This document shows positions 45,538 to 56,400 of a stretch of DNA of 64,000 nt, one piece after another. The notes beneath the pieces were generated by a model. The model saw nothing but the letters and a program-made list of their open reading frames with translations. It had not been told where the DNA came from and did no database searches. The stretch's first letter is position 1. Each line of letters opens with the position of its first letter. Origin of the DNA: Narthecium ossifragum (taxonomy: Eukaryota; Streptophyta; Magnoliopsida; Dioscoreales; Nartheciaceae); assembly GCA_963920575.1 (NCBI GenBank), contig OY986973.1, positions 19,139,851 to 19,203,850 of the forward strand. The letters run 5' to 3'. The position numbers and the translations under genes were made by a program.

Positions 45538-46893
45538 TCCCAAATGTTGGGTTGTGGCCTAAATTGTAAGTGAAAAGCAGATCGGTCCTAAATTGCAAAT
45601 TCAAAAGATGATCGAATTTAAAATGTAAAAAAATCATTATCCAGTAGTAATTAGTACCTCTCCCCTTTATCACTCGATTTAATTTTACTCCAAAGTCCAA
45701 AATCTTCGCATTCTAGTCTTTTTAAGTGGAAATAAAAGATAAAATCCAAGAGAAAAAAATACGGTGCGTAGTTTCACAAAATGAAAATGGAGATAGGGAG
45801 AGAACGAGAGGTTCTATTCGATTAAATTTCCATTTTTAGTTGTGCATATAAAAAGAAAATTGTCTTTTTTTTCCATGATAAAGAAGATAAAAAGGAAAAT
45901 ATAACGTTTTGCTTCCTATAATTTACTAGGTGGCCCCCCTGTGCCACATAACAGGCTAACACTGGTAACCACCACCCCCACTACTACTCTCTCTCTCCTA
46001 ACCATCAAGTAGCCACCACCCCCCACTACTCTCTTTCACGTGACTTCATCTCGATCACATGATATATTCGACCATAACTTGAATCGGGCATCCTCAGTCG
46101 CATGATAGAATACACATGATTTTATATAATAGATATAAGACACGTAAATTTAGAAAGCAGCCGTTTGTATGCATGTAAATTCTCAATTTTCAATTTTACT
46201 TGACCTAACAGAAAATACAAAATTCTTAAGTCATGCGGTTACCACTCCATTATTTTCATACTGATATAATTGTTATTAATAAGATAAACAGTAATAAATC
46301 GATTGGACCAGGAAGCCACCTCTAATGATATTTTTAGCTTACTTTTCCAGATTTAATAGCCATTTTCATCCTCCATGTAACCAAATAGCTCAAAGAGATC
46401 GGACGCATCAATTTTGATAACTCTATTGAAGTCTTGTTTATAAATGAGCCCTTTCATGCATAGAGTAGCCACATGTCAGTCGATAAAGCAGGGCATGTCG
46501 TTCAAATGTCAGCATGATAGTTTATTTATTAGTTGTAACCTATACTTGCAGTCCCGATGTGAATTATTAGTACACGACTCTTTTATTATAATAATATTAT
46601 AATCTAGAGCTTTCTATTGCCTCTCTCTATAATTAAAATACACCTGCATTACAAAGTAACCATAACCGTAAATTACACTTGCAGGAATGATGAACTATAA
46701 ACTATACATCATGTCTATTGGCTCTCTTATTATATTAGTTTTACAACCTAAAGAGACTTATTTTTGTTATTTTATGATAACTAAACAAAACCTGCGTAAC
46801 AAAATAAAAAGCAGGAGAGTCCGATTATTTTCCCAAATAGGACCTCCGCTCTTCACTTTTTGCACTTCAAGACACCATGTCCTAATTTTTTGC

Positions 46894-46896
46894 ATA
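46894..46896. repeat. Target duplication ATA of the Harbinger element (left)
   Basis: ATA lies before the element at 46894-46896 and after it at 55571-55573. The uninterrupted copy of this site in the left arm (rc of 38391-38404) has a single ATA at this point followed by ATAGG. A 3-bp duplication fits PIF/Harbinger; the usual sequence is TTA or TAA, so ATA is slightly atypical. Confidence 0.8.
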
Positions 46897-46904
46897 GGAC
46901 ATGT

Positions 46905-47110
46905 TTGGTTGGTCGAAAGTGGCTGTGAAGTCACTTTTTCGAAAGTGGATCCAGCCACTTCCGACGTTTGGTTCGTGTGAAGTGGTTCATACCCACTTCG
47001 CGTCCAGGCCAAAATGCCCTGGACTTCACGCCAAAAAGGCCGGGAGTCGCTCGAAGTGAGGATCACTTCATATCCTCACTTCGCTCGGGGTTTTGCTCCA
47101 CTTCAATCCC
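46905..47110. promoter_or_regulatory. Left subterminal GAAGTGG repeats of the Harbinger element
   Basis: GAAAGTGG, GTGAAGTGG, CCACTTC and TCACTTC occur about ten times in 200 bases on both strands just inside the left end. Clusters of short subterminal repeats serve as transposase or Myb-like protein binding sites in many DNA transposons. The same motif set is found inside the right end. Confidence 0.6.
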
Positions 47111-47640
47111 TTGAAACCCTATGCTTACCGCTCCGGCTCTCCACCCTGTTCTCCCCCGATCTCACTCGCTCGCCGTCTCTCCGCCCACCATGGCCCTCTC
47201 TGTCTCCTCTGTTCTTCATCACCCACGCCAGCCTCTCACTCCCCGGCGGTAGATCTGACGAGCAGCGGGGCCAGGAACCCTCCCACCTCCTCTCTAGTGG
47301 TGGATTTGACGGGCATTGTTAGGCTCTCACTCCCCGGAGGTAGATCCGACAGGCGGCGGGGCCAGGAACCCTAATGCTACATCTCTAGTGGTGGATCCGA
47401 AGCTCGGCGAGCCCATGAGCTTTTCCCTCTCCACGCGTTGCTGGATCTGGTCGGTAACCAAGGAGGTTGCTGCTATCTAGTCCGGTGGTTGATCTGGATC
47501 TCGGCCGATCGAGAAACCCCCCCTTTCCTCTCCGGACACCAGGCGTCTGATCCCTGCTACCTTCTTCAGGGTTTTAACACCTTCGTACCCTGTTTCATTT
47601 CCAGATCTATGGTTTTATATCTCCTTTTCCCTCTCCATGT
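47100..47640 (+). other. GC-rich leader of the Harbinger transposase gene
   Basis: This is a CT-rich segment resembling a plant 5' untranslated leader. An AG acceptor stands immediately before the transposase ATG (TTTTATATTAG then ATGG at 49211), which implies a long leader intron whose donor lies somewhere in or after this block. The phrase CCCGG(C/A)GGTAGATC is duplicated here (about 47240 and 47333). Confidence 0.45.
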
Positions 47641-48260
47641 CACGAGAGACTTGTTTCTTTGCTGAATTTGATCCCCTGGCATGGTTTCTTTGCTTTTATT
47701 TGGGCGGATATGTGGTTTGATAGCTTGATTTTTCTTGTTACATGGTGCATTTGCTGTATCTGATCCCCTTGCCTAGTTTCTTTGCTTTTTTTTGGGGCGA
47801 TCTGTGCTTTTATGACTTGATTCTGCATGTATATATGGTGCATTTCCTGGATCTGATCCCCTGCCTGGTTTCTGTGCTTTTATTTGGGCCGATCTGTGCT
47901 TTTATGGCTTGATTCTGCATGTATATATGGTGCATTTCCTGGATCTGATCCCCTTGCCTGGTTTCTGTGCTTTTATTTGGGCTGATCTGTGCTTTTATGG
48001 CTTGATTTTGCATGTATATATGGTGCATTTCCTGGATCTGATCCCCTTGCCTGGTTTCTGTGCTTTTATTTGAGCCGATCTGTGCTTTTATGGCTTGATT
48101 CTTCATTTATATATGATGCTGAGAAGTGAATCTGATCCTCTTGCCTGATTTCTGTGCTTTTATTTGGGTTGATCTGTGCTTTTATGGCTTGATTCTTCAT
48201 GTTATATAGTGTATTTGCTGGATCTGATCCCTTTGCAGCCATTTATTGCATACATTTGCT
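47640..48260. repeat. Tandem repeats of about 90 bp in the Harbinger leader
   Basis: A unit containing CTGGATCTGATCCCCTTGCC, TTTCTGTGCTTTTATTTGGG, GATCTGTGCTTTTATGGCTT and GATTCTGCATGTATATATGG repeats about six times with small changes. Open frames here on minus are repeats, not genes. Confidence 0.88.
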
Positions 48261-48479
48261 ATTGATCTGTGATTTTATTCTTACGGGTGCCTCTCCATGT
48301 CCTGAGTGGTTCGATTCTTATATTCTTTCGATGCAGTTATCATACCTGATCCCCTTGCCTTGAGTATTGCTGTTTGTATGCCATTGCAATTGCTGCTTTC
48401 ATGAAATGACTTGCTCCCTTTGCTGATGCTTATAGTATGCTATCAGATCCCTTATGCATTCTTATTCATTAGCTGTTAG

Positions 48480-49040
48480 TATGCCATTGCCATGTGGGTT
48501 GATCTATTGTTATGTTATGAGTATGCAATCCGATTTTAGGGCTTTGTATTTTCTATTAGCATGCTACTAGTATGCAATGTGATCTATTGGTATGCAATCT
48601 GCTTGGCATTTTGGCTATCTGATCCCTTATGCAGTCTTATCCACTTGCAATCTTTTTTGACGTTGTTGCGTGGGTTGATCTATTCGTATGCTACTAGTAT
48701 GCAATCTGATATGCTATGCTATTAGTATGCAATCTGATATGCTATTGGTATTCTACGAGCATGCAATTTGATTTTAAAGCTTTGTATTTTCTATTAGCAT
48801 GCTACTAGTATGCAATGTGATCTATTAGTATGCAATCTGCTTGGCATTTTGGCTATCTGATCCCTTATGCAGTCTTATCCATTTGCAATCTTTTATGACG
48901 TTGTTGCATGGGTTGATCTATTCGTATGCTACTGGTATGCAATCTGATATGCTATGCTATTAGTATGCAATCTGATATGCTATTGGTATTCTACTAGCAT
49001 GCAATTTGATTTTAGAGCTTTGTATTTTGTTCACTATGAA
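48480..49040. repeat. Duplicated segment of about 240 bp with short internal repeats
   Basis: The string TTGTATTTTCTATTAGCATG starts at about 48545 and again at 48783, followed each time by the same series (GTATGCAATCTGCTTGGCAT, CTGATCCCTTATGCAGTCTT, GTTGATCTATTCGTATGCTA, GTATGCAATCTGATATGC). The short motif GTATGCAATCTGAT recurs many times. Confidence 0.88.
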
Positions 49041-49210
49041 ATATGCTATTGTTGGTAGATGTCCATTTCAGTTATTTCACTATGAAATATGCTTTGTTTG
49101 TATACTCATGTTCTTTAGATACTCATGTTGGTATAGCTGTTTTACATGCAAATAGATACAAATATAGATGTGTTATAGTGTTTTTTGTTAAAGTTTGCCT
49201 TTTATATTAG

Positions 49211-50599
49211 ATGGCCAATGGCGACGACGAGCAATTTGAGTGGATAAGGATGCTAGCTGCAGCCTATGTAGTCGTCGTCGCGGTGGTGCGACGCTACCTT
49301 GACTCACGTGATAACACATGTGTTATACCACATGAGCAACGACTTGTGTTGCGGGAAGGGCATATGGATAGGATATTAAGACCTGGGGGGGATTACTCTG
49401 TGAGTTACATCCGTATGGATGCAGACATGCTGCATGAGTTAGCAAGAGTGATGAGAGCACGTCAACTTCTGATAGACACTGATCATGTCAAAGTTGAAGA
49501 ACAATTATGTATATTCCTGCATATTGTGGGCCATAACACGAAAAATCGGGTCATGCGCATGGAGTTTATGTTGTCTGGTGAGACCATCAGTCGATATTTC
49601 CACATAGTTTTGAAGGCGGTACTGGCCCTCCGCGACACATTTATGCAACAACATGTCTCATCAACACACCCTGAAATTCTGTACAACCGTTCATATTTTC
49701 TGTACTTTGAGGTACTATCCAACCCTCTTTGCACATAATGACGTCCCTAAATTTCATACTTTCCAGAACTCACCATGAACGCTTCGCTTTTTTCCCTGTA
49801 GAATTGTATCGGCCTCATAGATGGAACTCATGTAGATGCCACTGTCCCCGCCGACATGACACTTCCTTTCCGAGGTCATAAGGGCCTCACACAGAACGTG
49901 TTAGCTGCTGCTACACCTGACCTTCATTTTACCTATGTCTTGGCTGGTTGGGAAGGGTCGGCCAATGATTACACTGCCTTGAAAGACGCCCTTTTTCGAC
50001 CACCTCTCGGTGACTTGAAAACCATTGAAGGTATAAGTAGCCTCACACAATCGTCGTTTAGCTTCATACTTGATTAGGCTTACTAGTCGTTTGAAACCCT
50101 TTCTAATCTTGTAGGGAAGTATTACCTTGTAGATGCCGGGTACCCAACGATGCCTGGGTTTGTTGTACCGTACCAGGGTGTAAGGTACCATCTCAACGAG
50201 TTTGTTGGACGCATTCCAGAAAACAAAAAGGAGCTCTTTAACCTACGTCACTCGTCTCTGAGATCTAGGATTGAACGAGCGTTTGGTTTGCTTAAAAACC
50301 GCTTCAAGATCCTCGCTTCATATCCATTTTACCCCTACAAGACACAAGTTGATATTGTCCTTGCTTGTTGTATCCTGCATAATTTCATACTTGACAAATC
50401 CCCAAACGACCCACTAATGATGGTAGACACCATCGAAGATGACCCACCAATTACACAACCGTGCACGACGAGAGAGCAACGCCAAGAGCAAGGTGTTTGG
50501 CTCAATTTGCGCGATAAAATCGCGCAACAGATGTGGCTTGACTTCCAACGAGATCGTCAGGGATTTTGTTACATATACCATTCGGCTGACAATTTGTAA
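49211..50599 (+). CDS. PIF/Harbinger DDE transposase (HARBI1-like nuclease), 3 exons
   Basis: Exons 49211-49711, 49802-50030 and 50115-50599 join with matching phases (0, then 1) at GT-AG introns to give 404 residues. It cuts and moves the element by a DDE mechanism in the nucleus. Catalytic residues are visible: Asp174 in GLIDGTHV, Asp250 in KYYLVDAGYP, and Glu297 in RSRIERAFGLLKNRF. The N-terminal part (residues about 95-150) is a helical region, KVEEQLCIFLHIVGHN then LSGETISRYFHIVLKAVL, typical of plant members. No stop, frameshift or missing residue was found. It stands 127 bases before the Myb-like gene in the same direction, the standard paired arrangement. Confidence 0.93.
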
Positions 50600-50725
50600 A
50601 ATTTACTTTGAGATCTTAACTTTTTATTATCTTGCTTATAAACAAGCACAGTATTCCATGCACCATATTAGTGCCGTATGCGGTATATTTTAAATGTCTA
50701 TATCGCATTGGATTATTTCCAGAAT

Positions 50726-51811
50726 ATGGATTCTTCCTCTCAATGCGAAGATGACTCGCAACTACCTCCTGGTGGGCCTAATCCCAAGGGCAAGGCGAAG
50801 GTCCAAGGCAAAACAGGCAGTCAGAATAAGAGGTGGACTGACGCAGAGGAGGTTTACCTCCTAGAGTACCTCGCTGAGGTTAAGAAGGGCCGTCCCAAAG
50901 GGGATAGGTGGTTTAAAACTAGCTACTTTAATGCGGCGGCCAAGTATGTGAATGACAAACTTGAGCCTAAAGAGGACTTCGAGCTCAAACATGTCCAGAA
51001 TCACATGGGATGGTGTCGAAAGAAGTACGAGGTCATTAAATGTTTGCATAAACTTAGCGGTTGTGGATGGACAGAACTTGACAAGAAGTTCTCGATGGAT
51101 GTGGATGTCGCCGCAGCGTACATTGCGGTGCGTTGGCATTGTCTAATACTTGACATGAATTAATGTCTTGCATTTGAAATTGCCTAATAGTTTGCTTATT
51201 ATATGTAGGCACACCCTAATGCTAGGAACCTTATTAACAAGCCAATCCCTAATTTTTACTTGCTTATCGCTTGCTGCTGTGAGGAGAGGGCCTCGGGCAG
51301 ATTTGCTCGGTCCACCCATGACGAGGCTAATCCTAACGAGCTTGTCATAGATCTCGAGGATGCGGGGTCTTGCCCCCCCTTTATCCCAACCGATGAGGCT
51401 GCCGATAGTACGGCTGCCATGGACACGGGGAGCACGCCCACTGGGAATAATAGCACTCATGTAGGCACAAGTGACGGTGAGACTTCTGTGCGCATGACTA
51501 TGGCCGAAACAGTTGCATGTATGCCAGCTCGGGCATTTGGTAGTAAGTGGTCCAAAGAGACAAGGGATGACACATTTGTAAGAGTTGTTGAGAAGGTTGG
51601 GGATGCCATTCTATCCGGCAACGTCAAGTCGACCGATAAATTATATGCATCTGTTATGGAATGTGCAACTGATTACCCCGAGAAGGATCTTCTACGTGTT
51701 TTCAATGTGCTCAACCGGGACGAGGTAGAAGCACGTGGATTCTTGGTGATGAGCATAAAACACCGGAAGATGTGGTTTAAAGACTTCTTTGATCCAAATA
51801 GGCACAATTGA
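50726..51811 (+). CDS. Myb/SANT-like DNA-binding protein of the Harbinger element, 2 exons
   Basis: Exons 50726-51127 and 51209-51811 join in phase 0 (ATTGCG/GT ... TAG/GCACAC) to give 334 residues. A Myb/SANT-like domain spans residues about 35-130 (RWTDAEEVYLLEYLAEVKKG, FNAAAKYVND, HMGWCRKKYEVIKCLHKLSG, GWTE). In PIF/Harbinger elements this second protein helps carry the transposase into the nucleus and to the element ends. The C-terminal half has an acidic linker and a conserved helical end (FNVLNRDEVEARGFLVMSIK). I chose the ATG giving MDSSSQ because an upstream in-frame ATG has no family similarity. The frame is intact. Confidence 0.9.
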
Positions 51812-51829
51812 CATTTGGATGTGGGCATG

Positions 51830-52640
51830 TAAACATTATATGACACTTGTAGCTTTTTGATGTGGGTTTTATGGTGGTTTTTTGGGGACTTTTTGGGGTG
51901 CATGGCCTTTTGGGATGCATGGCTGCAAGCTAATCCCTAATTTTCAAATGCAAGTGTATATTTGATGTTGTATCATACAACCCACGTAATGACTTGTGTA
52001 TTTGCCAATCAATTGATGAGCCAATTGATTGGCAGCTATAGTTTATTTTCTATTATGCAGTTCATGTATTTGGCAATTTGAGTTGATTTCCTATTGATTG
52101 GCAGCTTGAAATCATGAAATACTATGTCGTCTACAAAGGGAGACGACCCGGTGTATATGATTCGTGGCCGGCATGCCATGAATAAGTACATCGGTTCAGT
52201 GGGGCGTGTTATTGAGGGTTTTCTAATAGAAATGACGCTTTAAATTCATATCATGAGTATGCATCTCAATTGCCTCGTGCAACTAATTTCGGTAGAAGAG
52301 GGTGTGGTTGGTTTGAATTTGGAATTGCAACTGCAGTTGGATTGTGTATTGCATTAGGGTTTATTGTGTTTTTCACCATGAGTTGATTTTTATGCGATGG
52401 ATTTGTTGGTTATTATGTGAAACTGAGCCCCTGTGTTTATGGCTATTTGATGGGCAGCCAGTCACTTCCCAATGCAATTTGATTTTTTGTCATGGATTTT
52501 GTTGCTTTATGGTTTACTGTTGTTTATGATCACGGGGAGACGATGAAAACTGCTTATAATGTCATATGGTGTTGGGGAAATGATGATTCAAATGTGTTCA
52601 TGGGGGAGGAGAGGCTTGGTGATTTGGATGGCTTAATCTA
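51830..52640. other. 3' region of the Harbinger genes
   Basis: No gene is seen. The phrases CCCCTGTGTTTATGGCTATTTGATGGGCAGCC and TGGGGAAATGATGATTCAAATG, first seen near 52429 and 52572, recur near 53969 and 54117, so the tandem array downstream is bracketed by a longer direct duplication. Confidence 0.6.
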
Positions 52641-53950
52641 TTAAGCAACCAATTGCCGTGTGGGTTGATGTATTGGTATGCTATGAGTATGGAATCTGAT
52701 TTGGTGAGCCTATTCGCAAGGGGCTTTTTGATTGGCAGCCTCCAATGCAATCTGATTTTTATGTGATGGATTTGGTTTATGTTACTGCTATGATGTGAAA
52801 CTGAGCCTATTAGCATTTGATTTTGATTGGCAGCCTCCAATGCAATCTGATTTTTATGTGATGGATTTATTGGTTTATGGTTTACTGCTATGATGTGAAA
52901 CTGAGCCTATTAGATGCAATCTGATTTTTATGTGATGGATTTGGTTTATGTTACTGCTATGATGTGAAACTGAGCCTATTAGATGCAATCTGAGATGCAA
53001 TCTGATTTTTATGTGATGGATTTGGTTTATGTTACTGTTATGATGTGAAACTAAGCCTATTAGCATTTGATTTTGATTGACAGCCTCCAATGCAATCTGA
53101 TTTTTATGTGATAGATTTATTGGTTTATGTTTTACTGCTATGATGTTAAACTGAGCCTATTAGATGCAATCTGAGATCCAATCTGATTTTTATGTGATGG
53201 ATTTGGTTTATGTTACTGCTATGATGTGAAACTAAGCCTATTAGCATTTGATTTTGATTGGCAGCCTCTAATGCAATATGATTTTTATGTGATGGATTTA
53301 TTGGTTTATGGTTTACTGCTATGATGTGAAACTGAGCCTATTAGATGCAATCTGATTTTTATGTGATGGATTTGGTTTATGTTACTGCTATGATGTGAAA
53401 CTCAGCCTATTAGCATTTGATTTTGATTGGCAGCCTCCAATGCAATCTGATTTTTATGTGATGAATTTATTTGTTTATGGTTTACTACTATGATGTGAAA
53501 CTGAGCCTATTAGATGCAATTTGAGATGCAATCTGATTTTTATGTGACGGATTTGGTTTATGTTACTGCTATGATGTGAAACTGAGCCTATTAAATGCAA
53601 TCTGAGATGCAATCTGATTTTTATGTGATGGATTTGGTATATGTTACTGCGATGATTTGAAACTGAGCCTATTAACATTTGATTTTGATTGGCAGCCTCC
53701 AATGCAATCTGATTTATATGTGATGGATTTATTGATTTATGTTACTGCTATGATGTGAAATTGAGCCTATTAGATGCAATCTGATTTTTATGTGATGGAT
53801 TTGGTTTATGTTACTGCTATGATGTGAAACTAAGCCTATTAGCATTTGATTTTGAATGACAGCCTCCTTGGCAATCTGATTTTTATGTGATGGATTTATT
53901 GGTTTATGGTTTACTGCTGCCTATGATCTGTTATGATGTGAAACTGAGGA
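52640..53950. repeat. Tandem repeat array inside the Harbinger element
   Basis: Units of about 60 to 100 bases built from GCAATCTGATTTTTATGTGA, TGGATTTGGTTTATGTTACT, GCTATGATGTGAAACTGAGC and ATTTTGATTGGCAGCCTCCA repeat about twelve times, with shorter and longer versions intermixed. Minus-strand open frames with repeated HHIKIRLHL phrases are products of the repeat. Confidence 0.9.
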
Positions 53951-54714
53951 GAGGCATGGTGAAACTGAGCCCCTGTGTTTATGGCTATTTGATGGGCAGC
54001 CAGTCACTTCCCAATTTGATTTATTGATTTTTTTTCATGGATTTTATTGCTTTATGGTTTACTGTTGTTTATGATCACGGGGAAATGATGAAAACTGCTT
54101 ATAATGTCCTATGGTGTTGGGGAAATGATGATTCAAATGTGTTCATGGGGGAGGAGAGGCTTGGTGATTTGGATGGCTTAATCTGTTAAGCAACCAATTG
54201 CCGCTAAAGAAGGGCAATGATGATCCAAATTCTGAGCCCCTGTGTTTTTATACACGATTGTACAAGACGAGCATTGCGATCGACAACAAACAGATGTATT
54301 CAAGAGTCATTTGCTGTATTGTACGTGTGTATGTATGTCCAGGAAATCAGTTATTCTATGACATGCATTTCTGAAATCAAGGATTGTATGTATTGTACTC
54401 TGTTGTTAGGTACAACAAAACAGATGATGAACATGTAATTATGAAATCAAGGGTTGTATGTATTGTAAGTTATATAAGTTGTATTTTTTTAGTTTGTAAT
54501 TGTGAAACAGGTTGTGCTAGACAAAATATAAGTTGTATTTAGGTTGTGTTAGATACAATATATGTTGTATTTTTCACGTTTGCAATCTAAAGTGGGTGTT
54601 TACAGGTGTGTTTTGAAAAAATAGAAGTTGTATTTTTCAACTTTTTTCCTTCACAGTTGTATTTTTTCATTTCATCCAATGCATAAAAATGTAAATAATG
54701 TGAGTAATTGCTAC

Positions 54715-54970
54715 ATTTTTTCTAATTACAGCATAAAAAATACAAGTCGTGTTAGAAAAAATTGGCAGCCTCCAATGTATAAAACCCAAACCCAATCCAT
54801 TTATAAATGGGTCAAACCCATCTGACTTGTCTAATCTGTTTATAAAACCCAAGTCCAATGATATTTTTTCTAATTACAGCATAAAAAATACAAGTCGTGT
54901 TAGAAAAAATAAAGTCCAATGTATAAAACCCAAACCCAATCCATTTATAAACAGGTCAAACCCATCTGAC
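54715..54970. repeat. Direct duplication near the right end of the Harbinger element
   Basis: A segment of about 140 bases (TTTTTTCTAATTACAGCATA, CAAGTCGTGTTAGAAAAAAT, CCAATGTATAAAACCCAAAC, CCAATCCATTTATAAA) occurs at about 54715 and again at about 54864. It is non-coding. Confidence 0.85.
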
Positions 54971-55289
54971 TTTCCTAATCTGTTTATTAAACGGGTCAGG
55001 TTCGCGGGTCATGAGCTGGATTCCCATCCCTAACATGAGCACCATTAGTGATGGCAACGGGGCGGATACTGTGGTATCTGTCTCCGTCCCCGCACTCCTC
55101 CGTCCATACCCGCACCGCCCTGTCCCCGTGCGGATAATGGGAAACGTGGATAATTGATTATCTTAATTATAGCATATTGTTATTAAATGCAATATATTGG
55201 CAAATTTGGATAACATCATTAGAAGATTGTAATTAGAGCATTTAGATCTAATACATCAAGAACATGGGTGGTATGCTCACCACCCGCAT

Positions 55290-55560
55290 TTGGGGTGACC
55301 ATATCCCCACTTCATCCCCACTTCAAGTATCAACCAAACACCAGAACTCAGAAAATACCAGAACTCAGCATCCACTTCAACACCACTTCAGCACCAACCA
55401 AACAACAAAAGTGGTAGAATTTACCACTTCTCAGCATCCAGTTCAAGCAGCAACCAAACACCAGAACTCAGAAAATCTCAGAAAGTCACTCCCCAGAAAT
55501 TCACTCCCTAGAAAGTCACTCCCCAGAAGTCACTTCACTTCAGCTCACTTCTCAGCAACC
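55290..55560. promoter_or_regulatory. Right subterminal CCACTTC repeats of the Harbinger element
   Basis: CCACTTC, TCACTTC or close forms appear about ten times (CCCCACTTCATCCCCACTTC, ACCACTTCAGC, CACTTCACTTCAGCTCACTT), with AACCAAACACCAGAACTCAG twice. Together with the left cluster this gives mirrored binding-site-like ends. Confidence 0.65.
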
Positions 55561-55570
55561 AAACATGCCC

Positions 55571-55573
55571 ATA
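55571..55573. repeat. Target duplication ATA of the Harbinger element (right)
   Basis: Second ATA copy, after which the E1 sequence interrupted at 46896 resumes. Confidence 0.8.
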
Positions 55574-55879
55574 ATAGGACCTCAAACAACTCTTATTCCA
55601 AAACTACCCTACCTATACATGCCGGCCATCCATGCATGCATGCCACTTAACGGATTAAATGTTGTCCCATCTCGTCGCATTAAATGCCTGACACACAGCT
55701 CACCAACATACACGTGGCGGATATCAGCGTGAACATGTTTTCTTCTACGTGTTTTTTCCTTCGTTACTGGTTATACACGCACACTGGAACGTGTATTATT
55801 TTGTACGCATGATAGTACACACGTTCGGCATTTCTATGCGTTTGTTCGTACATGTCTAGTAACTATGTGGTGTTTACTC

Positions 55880-56400
55880 TGGAACACAAGTAAAATCGGA
55901 GTTCCTCAAAATTGCACGTCGGGATCTCAAAAGATGAGGAAATCATGCTGTTGAATATCAACGTGAACAGGTTGGGGGGCAGCTGGCCGCGGCAAATGCC
56001 AAGCTAGATAGGGTTGAAAAGGAAATTACAGCCATGAAGAGAAAATCATAATCCCCTTACACTTGTCATCATGCTATTGGTTTTTATGTAGATAGAATAA
56101 TAATAATAAAAACAAACATCTCACACAGGAAGTCTCTGCCGGCCATGGCTTTTCACGTGTATTAATAGCTCACACACGTATTTATGTATACATATAAATT
56201 TGAATACGTGTATTTTTTTGTCATTTACGAGTACTGATTTGTGAACTGCATGTACACGCAGTCATGAAGATGGGCATGCTTTCGACACGTATGACCCACA
56301 CGAGGAAATATATTTTACGAATGACTGGAAAGCTGGTAGCGACTATGAGGAGTTGTCGGAACTGTTCGAGGTGTAAGGTACTTAGGGACAACAAAAAGAC
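55880..56400 (+). pseudogene. Gene-like remnant in right arm, unknown family
   Basis: This is the inverted partner of the left-arm remnant. One block reads QLAAANAKLDRVEKEITAMK and ends RKS at the stop 56049-56051; about 200 bases further a block reads HEDGHAFDTYDPHEEIYFTN, NDWKAGSDYEELSELFEV and stops, where the left-arm copy reads on for 11 more codons. Upstream, IARRDLKR is followed by a stop or frameshift in both copies. The family is unrecognised. Confidence 0.4.

Larger units (their letters stand above)
46897..55570 (+). mobile_element. PIF/Harbinger transposon, apparently complete (8674 bp)
   Basis: The ends are inverted: GGACATGTTTGGTTG on the left and, in reverse complement, GGGCATGTTTGGTTG on the right, the classic PIF/Harbinger terminal wording. 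It carries the two genes such elements need, a DDE transposase (49211-50599) and a Myb/SANT-like partner (50726-51811), both open and with consistent introns. Subterminal regions are rich in GAAGTGG/CCACTTC copies, likely protein-binding sites. The unusual length comes from tandem repeats upstream (47640-49040) and downstream (52640-53950) of the genes. The insertion has an intact empty site in the opposite arm of the inverted duplication. Confidence 0.92.

Noticed and set aside
47810..48106. Minus-strand frame with repeated IKAQIGPNKSTETRQGDQI-like peptides
   Set aside because: It is a translation of the 90-bp tandem repeat in the Harbinger leader, against the gene direction.
49211..49738. 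Single-exon transposase ending at 49738
   Set aside because: The catalytic region lies in later exons; a GTACTA donor at 49712 and TGTAG acceptor at 49801 join in frame to the DDE domain.
52598..53702. Minus-strand frames with repeated HHIKIRLHL peptides
   Set aside because: These are translations of the downstream tandem repeat array.
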